NCBI GenBank assembly: GCA_964493765.1
Contig: CAZBPK010000083.1
Location: forward strand, 1-8,095
Direction of reading: 5' to 3'
DNA from: CALLMJ01 sp964493765
GTDB taxonomy: Bacteria > Bacteroidota > Bacteroidia > J057 > CALLMJ01
DNA: 8,095 bases
The position numbers and the translations under genes are program-made. The notes under the pieces are model-generated. The model ran no database searches. It was not told where the DNA came from and worked only from the letters and a program-made list of their open reading frames with translations. Positions 1-6,473 of this stretch are shown here, in pieces (positions within the stretch are counted from its first letter, which is position 1; every line of letters begins with the position of its first letter).

Positions 1-26
1 GTTAATAGATTGATGTATTTAGGCAT
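1..26 (-). CDS. Start of an ORF running off the left edge (possibly the ABC-2 permease)
   Basis: An ATG on the minus strand at 26-24 opens a frame reading MPKYINLL up to the window edge. It overlaps by 8 nt the second in-frame stop (21-19) of the upstream ABC ATPase reading frame, an arrangement typical of translationally coupled genes. In the Nat/YhaQ-like family the ATPase gene is normally followed by its ABC-2 type membrane permease, so that is the expected identity, but eight codons cannot show it. No ribosome binding site is visible, which is normal for Bacteroidota. The overlap suggests that the ancestral end of the ATPase gene was at 19 rather than at 94. Confidence 0.4.
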
Positions 27-93
27 TTTTTATGGGTTGTGCTTGATGAGAAACCGTTTGAATAAAAATTTCATTTAAAGTGGGGAGAATTTC
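19..93 (-). pseudogene. In-frame C-terminal tail of the ABC ATPase, separated by a stop codon
   Basis: After the TAA stop at 96-94 the same reading frame stays open for 24 codons (93-22) and ends in a second TAA (21-19). It reads EILPTLNEIFIQTV followed by SHQAQPIKNA. The first part matches the C-terminal motif usual in ABC-2 type ATPases with a DUF4162-like tail (roughly F-E-x-[ILV]-x-P-S/T-L-x-[DE]-I-F-[IL]). The upstream ORF ends ...DEIHHF, exactly where that motif should begin. With one sense codon in place of the stop the protein would be 306 residues, close to the usual length of about 300. A GAA-to-TAA change (Glu to stop, one base) would explain it. Whether the tail is still translated cannot be told from the sequence. 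Confidence 0.8.
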
Positions 94-939
94 TTAAAAA
101 TGATGAATTTCATCCAATTCTAATATTTGAATTAAAATTTGTTTAATTGAAAAAGAAGGCAAAATTTCAAAAATGAGTTCTTTGTTATGTTCTATGATTT
201 GAATTCCTTCAATTTTTGCTGCAAAATCATAATTTTGGTTTGTTGTTCTCAATTTAAATTGATTTTTTCTAAAATTACTTTTTAGATTTTGGATAGTATC
301 ATTAATCATTAACTTGCCTTGATTAATTAATGCAATGTGTTCACAGAAATTTTCTGCCTGTTCCATTCTATGAGTAGAAAATAAAATAGTTTTACCTTGA
401 TTTTTAATTTCTAAAATATAATTTTCAATAATTTGAGCATTAAGAGGGTCTAAACCAGAAAAAGGTTCATCAAGAATGAGTAATTCAGGATCATGAGCAA
501 CTGTTAAAATAAATTGAACTTTTTGTTGCATTCCTTTAGATAGTTCATTTACTTGATTATTTTTCCAGTCTTCAAGAAAAAGCTTTTTAAGCCATTCTAA
601 AGATTTTTCTTTTGCTTTTTGAGAACTCAATCCTCTTAATCTTAACAAATAAACCAACTGTTCTAAGACGGTCATTTTTTTATAAAGTCCCCTTTCTTCA
701 GGCATATAGCCAATCAATTTTTGGTGAGCAGGAGTGAGGGATTGTCCATGAAAAAATATTTGCCCTTCATCTGGTAAAGTGATAGAAGTAATCATGCGAA
801 TTAACGAAGTTTTACCCGCTCCATTAGGTCCTAATAAACCCACTATTTGCCCTTTTTCTAATTGAAATGAAACATTATCAACAGCTTTTTTGCCGTCATA
901 TATTTTACTTACATTTTTTATTTCTAATAAGATACTCAT
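94..939 (-). CDS. ABC transporter ATP-binding protein, Nat/YhaQ-like (C-terminally cut by a stop)
   Basis: This is the cytoplasmic ATPase subunit of an ABC-2 type exporter, expected to pair with a membrane permease; the substrate is unknown. Of 281 residues, Walker A is GPNGAGKT (37-44); the Q-loop region is YMPEERGLY (78-86), with Glu at the usual Gln position, as is common in this subfamily; the signature is LSKGMQQK (133-140); Walker B is LLILDEP (153-159); the D-loop is SGLD (161-164) and the switch His is H190 in STH. Residues from about 210 form a DUF4162-like C-terminal domain. The start ATG (939-937) lies 8 nt after a -7 promoter motif, and the protein begins just ahead of the first beta strand, as expected. 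The ORF stops at HHF, but 24 more codons in frame give the family's normal end (22-93), so the domain appears truncated by 25 residues. All ATPase motifs are intact, so a truncated subunit could still hydrolyse ATP. NatA-type sodium exporters and YhaQ are the nearest named relatives I can suggest from motifs alone. Confidence 0.93.
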   Translation of the reverse strand: MSILLEIKNVSKIYDGKKAVDNVSFQLEKGQIVGLLGPNGAGKTSLIRMITSITLPDEGQIFFHGQSLTPAHQKLIGYMPEERGLYKKMTVLEQLVYLLRLRGLSSQKAKEKSLEWLKKLFLEDWKNNQVNELSKGMQQKVQFILTVAHDPELLILDEPFSGLDPLNAQIIENYILEIKNQGKTILFSTHRMEQAENFCEHIALINQGKLMINDTIQNLKSNFRKNQFKLRTTNQNYDFAAKIEGIQIIEHNKELIFEILPSFSIKQILIQILELDEIHHF

Positions 940-946
940 GGAAATA

Positions 947-954
947 CAAAAATA
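947..954 (-). promoter_or_regulatory. Bacteroidota-type -7 box for the ABC ATPase gene
   Basis: On the minus strand the sequence is TATTTTTG, a match to the Bacteroidota -7 consensus TAnnTTTG. Only 7 nt separate it from the ATG, so the transcript would have an almost absent leader. No good -33 TTG/TTTG is seen at the expected distance. In such A/T-rich DNA one chance match is possible; its position just upstream of the start is the main support. Confidence 0.5.
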
Positions 955-1044
955 ATAAATTTCCCTAAAAATTGAAATAGTATTTTTTATGATTAACCGA
1001 ATATTTTATTAATAAAATGATTAAATAAAGTGCAAATTTTTCAT

Positions 1045-2583
1045 TTAAAGCCATTCAACACTTAATGACTTATATTTTTTACCATTCCATTTTATTGTTC
1101 TTCTATGAAAATTGATGACAACTTTATCATTTATGATTAACAAATTTCTTTTTCTTTTAATTTGGGTAGGTTTTGAGCTTCTTTGGCTATGAAGAAATTG
1201 AAAATAGTTATAAAAAGATGAACTATCGCCAATGGCTTTTTCTACATTTTTACTTTTAAAGTCAGTATTCACTGCCAGCCAAGTATTTGAAGCTTTTGAA
1301 AAGCCTGCATTTACGGTTGAATCCCATTGCATGGGTGTGCGTACTTCATCACGGTTAAATGTTTCTCCTGTTATATTGACTAGCCATTTTGGTATTTTTA
1401 AGATATTGGGTATCGGATCTAAAGCATTTTTGTAAGGAATAGAACCATCAATCATTCCAATTTCTTCACCATAGTAAATACAGGGTACTCCTCTGGCAAT
1501 AAATTGAATAGTATGGATAATTTTCGCCTTTCTTAAATCACCATGAACACGAGTAGCCATTCTTCTTCGATCATGATTACTAAAAACATATACAGGCATG
1601 AAAGGAAAAGAAAAATCATTGTCTTGGTTTTTAATTAATTTTTCAAAATATTTTGCATTAAATCTGAAACGAAGCATCTCAAAATTAAAGGCTAATGTTA
1701 AACGATTATTCGTTTCTTCACCACAATACTTTCTACTTATAGCCCTATTACCAATAATTTCACCAATCAACATTTTTTCACCGTACTCATCACAAACTTT
1801 TCTTAATTCTTCTGCAAAATTTAGGCATTGAGGTAGACTAGCTGTGTATTTTTTATTTTGAAAGTTACTTTCTATGTGAAAAGAAAATGTATTATTTCTA
1901 AAAAGGCTATCTTCATAAATAGAATTAAAAATATCTAGACGAAATCCATCAACTCCTTTGTTTAGCCAAAAACGAACATTCTCTAACATAGCATTTTTTA
2001 CTTTAGGATTGTAATAATTCAAATCAGGTTGAAAGGGCAAAAAAGCTGCATAATAGTATTGTTTACGAATAGGATGGTAATGCCATGCAGAACCCTTAAC
2101 CATACTTTTCCAATTATTGGGTTTATTTCTCCAAATATAAAAATCTTGATTTAAACCTCTTTCTTCAGGTTTTCTTTGAATATCTTGCAAAAACCATTCA
2201 TGTTCATTACTGGTATGGTTCAGTACCATATCTAAAACAATTTTCATTCCTTTGCGATGTACTTCTTGAATTAATCTTTCTACCTCTTGGAGGGTTCCAT
2301 ATTCAGTAGAAATATTTTGATAATCTTTTACGTCATATCCAAAATCTTTTTGAGGAGAAGAAAAAAAAGGAGAAATCCAGATGGTTTCAAAACCCATTCT
2401 TTTTATATAGTCAAGTTTTTGAATAATTCCTTGAATATCCCCGATTCCATCTCCATTTGAATCATAAAATGAACGTGGATAGATTTGATAAATTGAAGTG
2501 GTATGGTACCATGGTAAATGATTTTGGGCTTTTAAATAAATAAAAGCCCAAAATAGAGTATTAAAAAAAAGAAGTCTCACCAA
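1045..2583 (-). CDS. Secreted GH13 alpha-glucosidase / alpha-amylase family protein
   Basis: A glycoside hydrolase family 13 enzyme that should cleave alpha-glucosidic bonds in malto- or isomalto-oligosaccharides, probably in the periplasm or outside. Residues 1-20 form a signal peptide (hydrophobic core LLFFNTLFWAFIY, end LKAQ, likely cut before Gln20). The (beta/alpha)8 barrel follows: calcium-site-like DSNGDGIGD (41-49), region I DMVLNHT (118-124), QPDLN (185-189, typical of the oligo-1,6-glucosidase/alpha-glucosidase group), region II GFRLDIFN with nucleophile D217, region III GEIIG with acid/base E275, region IV SNHD with D338, then YYGEEIGM (370-377) and RTPMQWD (415-421). All three catalytic acids are present. 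At 512 residues it is short: the C-terminal beta domain after about residue 460 is only some 50 residues. The start is TTG (2583) or GTG (2580); no ATG occurs before residue 63, well inside the barrel. It lies 8 or 11 nt after htpG, suggesting co-transcription. No SusC/SusD genes are adjacent. Exact substrate is not decided. Confidence 0.92.
   Translation of the reverse strand: MVRLLFFNTLFWAFIYLKAQNHLPWYHTTSIYQIYPRSFYDSNGDGIGDIQGIIQKLDYIKRMGFETIWISPFFSSPQKDFGYDVKDYQNISTEYGTLQEVERLIQEVHRKGMKIVLDMVLNHTSNEHEWFLQDIQRKPEERGLNQDFYIWRNKPNNWKSMVKGSAWHYHPIRKQYYYAAFLPFQPDLNYYNPKVKNAMLENVRFWLNKGVDGFRLDIFNSIYEDSLFRNNTFSFHIESNFQNKKYTASLPQCLNFAEELRKVCDEYGEKMLIGEIIGNRAISRKYCGEETNNRLTLAFNFEMLRFRFNAKYFEKLIKNQDNDFSFPFMPVYVFSNHDRRRMATRVHGDLRKAKIIHTIQFIARGVPCIYYGEEIGMIDGSIPYKNALDPIPNILKIPKWLVNITGETFNRDEVRTPMQWDSTVNAGFSKASNTWLAVNTDFKSKNVEKAIGDSSSFYNYFQFLHSQRSSKPTQIKRKRNLLIINDKVVINFHRRTIKWNGKKYKSLSVEWL
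2521..2554 (-). repeat. Perfect 14-bp inverted repeat (hairpin) in the GH13 signal-peptide codons
   Basis: The arms ATTTTGGGCTTTTA (2521-2534) and TAAAAGCCCAAAAT (2541-2554) are exact reverse complements around a 6-nt loop (2535-2540). In RNA of either strand this gives a 14-bp stem with a GGGC/GCCC core. It starts 37 nt after the htpG stop, where a terminator for htpG would be expected, but no U-run follows on either strand. At the same time it encodes residues 10-21 of the GH13 signal peptide. It could attenuate read-through from htpG, hinder early translation of the GH13 gene, or stabilise the htpG 3' end. Confidence 0.85.
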
Positions 2584-2591
2584 AAATTTAA

Positions 2592-4385
2592 TTATAATTT
2601 ACTAATTTGATTTTCAATGAAGTGATACAAATCCTCCCCTTTTAACATGCCCTGAGCAAGGTAAGCCAAATCTAACATTTGCTTAGCTAATGCAATCTGT
2701 TCAGTTTCATTGGGAATTAATAGTATTTTCTTTACAGAAGTGTGGTTAGAATTAATGATTACAGTAAATAAATCTGGGATATTGCCCATACCAGCAAATT
2801 GTGAGTGTGTCATATCTTGCATACGACGCTGATATTCAGGGCGTATTACCATAACAGGCATTTCATTGGAAGACAAATTTTGAAATTGAAAAGCAATTAA
2901 ATCATTTTTAGATGCTTTTTTAAAGACCTCTTTAAGGACATTTTGTTCATCTTCATTTAACAAAGTAGTAGCTTCTAAGCCTTTATCAATAATTTTTTCA
3001 ACGGTATCAGAATCTACACGAACAAATTGGGTATTTTCTAATTCATGCTCCATGTAGCTAATAAAGTGCATATCCACTATTCCGTCCATTCTCAAAACTT
3101 GATATTGATGATTTTTTGCTTTACGAATATACAGTTCTTGAGCTTCTAAATCATTAGAATAAAGCCAGATTAACTGGTTGTCTTTATTAGTTTGAAGAAC
3201 TTTTGTTTTATCTTTGAACTCTTCTAAAGTATATCTTTCTTTATCAACAGTTTCTAATAAACAAATATCTTTAACACGATCTTTAAAACTATTATCACGA
3301 ATCATTCCATATTTCACAAAAACCCCAATACTTTCCCACTTATTCTCAAAATCTTGACGATTTTCTTTAAAAATAGAAGTTAATTTATCAGCAACTTTTT
3401 TAGTAATATGTTGAGTAATTTTTTTAACATTTGCATCAGTTTGTAAATAAGAACGTGAAACATTTAAAGGAATATCGGGTGAGTCAATAACTCCATGAAG
3501 TAATGTAAGAAAATCAGGCACAATATCTTCAACATTATCAGTAATAAAAACTTGATTACTATATAATTGAATTTTATTACGTTGTAAATCCATGTTAGGT
3601 TTAATCTTTGGGAAATACAAAATTCCCGTAAGATTAAAAGGATAATCTACATTGAGATGAATCCAAAACATGGGCATTTCGGACATTGGGTAAAGTTTTC
3701 GATAAAAATTTTCGTAATCTTCATTTTGTAATTCAGAAGGCTTTTTTACCCATAATGGAGCTTCAGAATTGATAACTTTGCCATCAAATTGAATAGGTAT
3801 AGGCAAAAATTTGCAATACTTATTAAGAATTTCGTTTATTCTGTAAGTCTCTAAGAACTCTTCACAATCGGGTTGAATATGCAAAACGATTTCAGTACCT
3901 CTATCAGCTTTATCGCAATTTTCTAAGATAAAAGAGGTTTCACCTTCACAAGACCAATGTACTGCGGGTTCATCTTGCTTGTAACTTTTAGAGAAAATTT
4001 CTACTTTATTAGCCACCATAAAAGCAGAATAAAATCCTAACCCAAAATGACCAATAATTTGAGCATCTTTAAATTTTTGTAAAAATTCTTCTGCACCTGA
4101 AAATGCGATTTGGTTGATATACTTTTCTACTTCATCAGCAGACATTCCAATACCTTTGTCTTTGATTACAAGTTTTTTATTCTCCTTATCAATGGTTACT
4201 TCAATAGTTAGGTCCCCTAGTTCTCCTTGAAAATCATTGATAGAGGCTAATGTCTGCAATTTTTGTGACGCATCTTGAGCGTTACTTACTAACTCACGCA
4301 AAAAAACTTCTTGATTGGAATACAAGAATTTTTTAATAATCGGAAAAATGTTTTCTGTGTGAATGGATAAATTCCCTGTTTTCAT
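2592..4385 (-). CDS. htpG: Hsp90-family molecular chaperone HtpG
   Basis: A cytoplasmic, ATP-dependent dimeric chaperone of the bacterial Hsp90 family that helps fold or remodel client proteins with the DnaK system. With the start at ATG 4385-4383 it has 597 residues (E. coli HtpG has 624). The N-terminal GHKL ATPase domain shows ENIFPIIKKFLYS (11-23), ELVSNAQDA with E31, N35 and D38, the nucleotide-binding DKGIGM (76-81), the lid GHFGLGFYSAF (112-122) and GTE (163-165). The middle domain carries PLNVSR (306-311), whose Arg contacts the ATP gamma phosphate in the family. A C-terminal dimerisation domain ends the protein, with no MEEVD tail, as expected for bacteria. A longer frame from a TTG at 4406 is possible, but that codon lies inside the -7 promoter box, and MKTGNLSIHTENIF is the family-typical start. 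It is the first gene of a probable unit with the GH13 gene. Heat-shock control is known for the family but not provable here. Confidence 0.97.
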   Translation of the reverse strand: MKTGNLSIHTENIFPIIKKFLYSNQEVFLRELVSNAQDASQKLQTLASINDFQGELGDLTIEVTIDKENKKLVIKDKGIGMSADEVEKYINQIAFSGAEEFLQKFKDAQIIGHFGLGFYSAFMVANKVEIFSKSYKQDEPAVHWSCEGETSFILENCDKADRGTEIVLHIQPDCEEFLETYRINEILNKYCKFLPIPIQFDGKVINSEAPLWVKKPSELQNEDYENFYRKLYPMSEMPMFWIHLNVDYPFNLTGILYFPKIKPNMDLQRNKIQLYSNQVFITDNVEDIVPDFLTLLHGVIDSPDIPLNVSRSYLQTDANVKKITQHITKKVADKLTSIFKENRQDFENKWESIGVFVKYGMIRDNSFKDRVKDICLLETVDKERYTLEEFKDKTKVLQTNKDNQLIWLYSNDLEAQELYIRKAKNHQYQVLRMDGIVDMHFISYMEHELENTQFVRVDSDTVEKIIDKGLEATTLLNEDEQNVLKEVFKKASKNDLIAFQFQNLSSNEMPVMVIRPEYQRRMQDMTHSQFAGMGNIPDLFTVIINSNHTSVKKILLIPNETEQIALAKQMLDLAYLAQGMLKGEDLYHFIENQISKL

Positions 4386-4403
4386 GACTTTTAAAATTTT
4401 TCG

Positions 4404-4434
4404 CAAAATTACAATTTTTTGTACAAAAAATCAA
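4404..4434 (-). promoter_or_regulatory. htpG promoter (Bacteroidota sigma-ABfr type)
   Basis: On the minus strand a -33-like TTG (4434-4432) is followed after 20 nt by TAATTTTG (4411-4404), matching the -7 consensus TAnnTTTG and continuing as CG, as often seen in flavobacterial promoters. The ATG at 4385 follows 18 nt later. This is the best-formed promoter of the window and rules against the TTG at 4406 as start codon. Confidence 0.65.
4414..4431. promoter_or_regulatory. 18-bp perfect palindrome in the htpG promoter spacer (candidate operator)
   Basis: The sequence ATTTTTTGTACAAAAAAT is its own reverse complement. It occupies nearly the whole spacer between the -33-like TTG and the -7 box of htpG. 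A dimeric repressor bound there would block RNA polymerase, so an operator role is plausible. Against it: the arms are A/T runs around a GTAC core, which are common in A/T-rich DNA, and it does not match a heat-shock operator such as CIRCE that I know. Confidence 0.4.
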
Positions 4435-4587
4435 CTGTAAATTTTTTATAAAACGGTTTGAAATTTTCAGTTTCAATGACATTAAAATTTTTGATAAGAA
4501 ATTTTTACTTACTGTATATCAGCTATTTAAATAATTCTAAGAATTAAATCTTCCGATTAATAAACTTTTTAAAGTTCTTTTCATGTT

Positions 4588-4596
4588 TAAACTTTG
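4588..4596 (+). promoter_or_regulatory. Possible -7 box for the DUF4397 gene
   Basis: TAAACTTTG resembles TAnnTTTG with one extra spacer base and ends 18 nt before the ATG at 4615, the same distance as at htpG. No clear -33 element is seen. The rest of the divergent intergenic region (4435-4587) is A/T-rich and holds only small palindromes, such as the odd 15-bp one at 4532-4546, with no recognisable gene or RNA. Confidence 0.3.
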
Positions 4597-4614
4597 ACTT
4601 TATTTTTTATCGTC

Positions 4615-6318
4615 ATGAAAAAAACATTATTTATTTTATTCACATGGATGGCAACTTGGGTAAATGCTCAAACCGCCAAAGTACAAATTATACATAATTC
4701 AGCAGATGCTAACGCTGAAAGCGTTGATGTATGGTTAAATGGAAACAAGATTTTAGACGATTTTGCTTTCAGAAATGCAACACCATTTTTAGATGTACCA
4801 GCAGGCGTATCATTAACCATTGACATTTGTCCTAATAATAGTACTTCAACGAGTCCTTCTATTTATTCAGTAAGTGGTTTAACTTTAAATGCAAACGAAA
4901 ACTATGTAGCAATTGCTACAGGTATTATAGCTGGAAGTACTGGCTATAACCCTGCTCCAAGTTTTGCATTGAATGTATTTAGTCCGGGAAGATTAACAGC
5001 TTCTCAATCTGGAAACGTTGACGTATTGGTATTTCATGGTTGTACTGATGCTCCGCCTGTTTCAATCATTGAAAGAAACATTCCTGCTGGTATTATTTAT
5101 AATAATTTAGCTTATAACCAATTTACTAATTCATATTTGGAATTAGCGGCTTTGGATTATGTTTTAGATATTAGAGCAACTGCTGCCTTAACAAATACCG
5201 TAGCTTCTTATACTGCTCCTTTACAAACTTTAGGTTTAGCTGGAAATGCTTTGGTAGTAGTAGCATCTGGATTTTTAAATCCTGCAAATAATAATAATGG
5301 AGCAGACTTTGGTTTATATGTAGCTCCTCCCACTGGTGGTGCAATGATTGCTCTTCCAACTGTAAACGCTTCAAAAGGGAGTTCTAAAATTCAACTTATT
5401 CATAATTCTGCTGATTTAGCTGCTAATCCAGTAGATATTTATATTAATGGAGATTTAAATTTAGATAATTTTGCATTTAGAACTGCAACTCCATTTATTG
5501 ATTTACCTTCTTTCGTAAAATTATCAGTGGGAATTGCTCCTGGAAACAGTACAACAGTAAATGATACAATTGTAAATTATGATTTAATGCTTGATGATGA
5601 CAAAAATATCATTATTGTTGCTAATGGTATTGTTAGTTCTACTGGTTATAGCCCTGTTGAACCCTTTGATTTATACTACTACGATAACGCAAGACTACAA
5701 GCTTCAAATTCTTCAAATACAGATATTTTAGTTTTTCATGGTGCAACAGATGCCCCAACTGTAGATGTAAGATTGATGGACAATACAGTAATTGTAGATG
5801 ATATTTCTTATGCAGATATTACTTCTAGTTATTTAGAAGTTCCTACCAGTAATTTTGATATTAAACTAACCGACGCTTCAGGTTCTACCACAGTTCAAAC
5901 CTATTCGGTTCCTTTATCTACTTTAAATCTTCAAGGTCAAGCATTAACAGTATTAGCATCAGGTTTTTTAAATCCATCAAATAATAGTAATGGTCCAGCA
6001 TTTGGTTTGTGGGTAGCTTTAGCTTCTGGTGGTGCTTTAGTTCAATTACCTTTAGCAGGTTCAACTTCTACACAAAAATTACAAAACTCTTCAATAACAG
6101 TTTTCCCTAATCCAACAAATGATGTATTTTATATCACTTCTACTGAAAAATTAAATGCTCAAGCAATTATTACTGACATTATGGGTAGAGTGTTAATCCA
6201 AACTTCATTAACTGATTTTGTTCAATTTATTGATATACATAATTTAAGCAATGGAATCTATTCATTACAATTAATTCAAGGAAACGAAACACAAAGTTTT
6301 AAAATTGTAAAACAATAA
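4615..6318 (+). CDS. Secreted DUF4397 repeat protein with T9SS C-terminal sorting domain
   Basis: A 567-residue exported protein of unknown function. Residues 1-19 are a signal peptide (MKK, hydrophobic core, WVNAQ), which sets the start at ATG 4615; a TTG at 4594 upstream in frame would add seven residues ahead of it. Two long tandem units follow, about 22-248 and 258-479, each made of two DUF4397-like beta-rich modules: module A opens with K-[VI]-Q-[IL]-I-H-N-S-A-D, and module B with D-[VI]-L-V-F-H-G-x-T-D-A-P and ends with SGFLNP-x-NN-x-NG-x-x-FGL. Residues about 492-567 are a type A T9SS sorting domain (VFPNPTND, IMGRVL, LSNGIYSLQL, FKIVKQ), which directs export across the outer membrane and usually cleavage and anchoring to the cell surface or release. 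No catalytic motif is seen; a surface, adhesion or carbohydrate-binding role is only a guess. A terminator follows at 6345, so it is probably a single-gene transcript. Confidence 0.92.
   Translation: MKKTLFILFTWMATWVNAQTAKVQIIHNSADANAESVDVWLNGNKILDDFAFRNATPFLDVPAGVSLTIDICPNNSTSTSPSIYSVSGLTLNANENYVAIATGIIAGSTGYNPAPSFALNVFSPGRLTASQSGNVDVLVFHGCTDAPPVSIIERNIPAGIIYNNLAYNQFTNSYLELAALDYVLDIRATAALTNTVASYTAPLQTLGLAGNALVVVASGFLNPANNNNGADFGLYVAPPTGGAMIALPTVNASKGSSKIQLIHNSADLAANPVDIYINGDLNLDNFAFRTATPFIDLPSFVKLSVGIAPGNSTTVNDTIVNYDLMLDDDKNIIIVANGIVSSTGYSPVEPFDLYYYDNARLQASNSSNTDILVFHGATDAPTVDVRLMDNTVIVDDISYADITSSYLEVPTSNFDIKLTDASGSTTVQTYSVPLSTLNLQGQALTVLASGFLNPSNNSNGPAFGLWVALASGGALVQLPLAGSTSTQKLQNSSITVFPNPTNDVFYITSTEKLNAQAIITDIMGRVLIQTSLTDFVQFIDIHNLSNGIYSLQLIQGNETQSFKIVKQ
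4678..6051 (+). repeat. Tandem internal duplication of about 236 codons in the DUF4397 gene
   Basis: Unit 1 (about 4678-5358) and unit 2 (about 5386-6051) align along their length with a period of 708 nt at the first module and 702 nt at the second. Matching blocks include IIHNSAD / LIHNSAD, DDFAFRNATPF / DNFAFRTATPF, LVFHGCTDAP / LVFHGATDAP and SGFLNPANNNNG / SGFLNPSNNSNG. The DNA has diverged well beyond identity, so the duplication is old. Each unit itself contains two related modules, so the protein has four. Confidence 0.85.
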
Positions 6319-6344
6319 AATACTCTTTTTCATATCCTTAAGTG

Positions 6345-6370
6345 AAGCTACCTCTAAGGGTAGCTTTTTT
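6345..6370 (+). terminator. Rho-independent terminator after the DUF4397 gene
   Basis: An 8-bp stem AAGCTACC (6345-6352) / GGTAGCTT (6359-6366) with a 6-nt loop is followed by a run of six T (6365-6370, overlapping the stem end). It starts 27 nt after the stop codon and separates this gene from gltX. Confidence 0.9.
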
Positions 6371-6454
6371 ATTTATTGAGATAATCAATTTTGATTGTGG
6401 TAGCAATGAAAACTCAATTCAAGAAAGTAATTAAAAACATTTAGGAAAAAAAGT

Positions 6455-6462
6455 TATTTTTG
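6455..6462 (+). promoter_or_regulatory. Bacteroidota-type -7 box for gltX
   Basis: TATTTTTG followed by CG matches TAnnTTTG and the common flavobacterial extension. It ends 11 nt before the gltX ATG, giving a very short leader. No convincing -33 TTG is seen near 6431-6436. The preceding terminator means gltX needs its own promoter, which supports this site. Confidence 0.6.
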
Positions 6463-6473
6463 CGTCAAATTTT

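Noticed and set aside
94..96. Reassigned stop codon (TAA read as an amino acid) as the organism's genetic code
   Set aside because: All the other complete genes in the window end in TAA at family-typical positions, so TAA is a normal stop here.
1003..1018. Perfect 16-bp A/T-only palindrome between the GH13 and ABC genes, considered as a terminator
   Set aside because: No G/C pairs, no loop and no following U-run; such palindromes are expected by chance in this A/T-rich spacer.
1039..1050. 12-bp direct repeat TTTCATTTAAAG shared with 69-80, each near the 3' end of a minus-strand gene
   Set aside because: Short and A/T-rich; one copy lies in the coding tail of the ABC gene and the other across a stop codon, so chance is the simplest explanation.
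1232..1435. Open frame on the plus strand inside the GH13 gene (a second at 1598-1831)
   Set aside because: Both lie antisense to a well-supported GH13 coding region with conserved motifs and show no recognisable protein features.
4386..4406. Extended htpG start at TTG 4406 adding seven residues
   Set aside because: The codon lies in the -7 promoter box and the added residues are not part of the HtpG family; ATG 4385 gives the typical N-terminus.
5171..5374. Minus-strand open frame inside the DUF4397 gene
   Set aside because: Low-complexity Leu/Gln-rich translation that mirrors the repeated codons of the real gene on the other strand.
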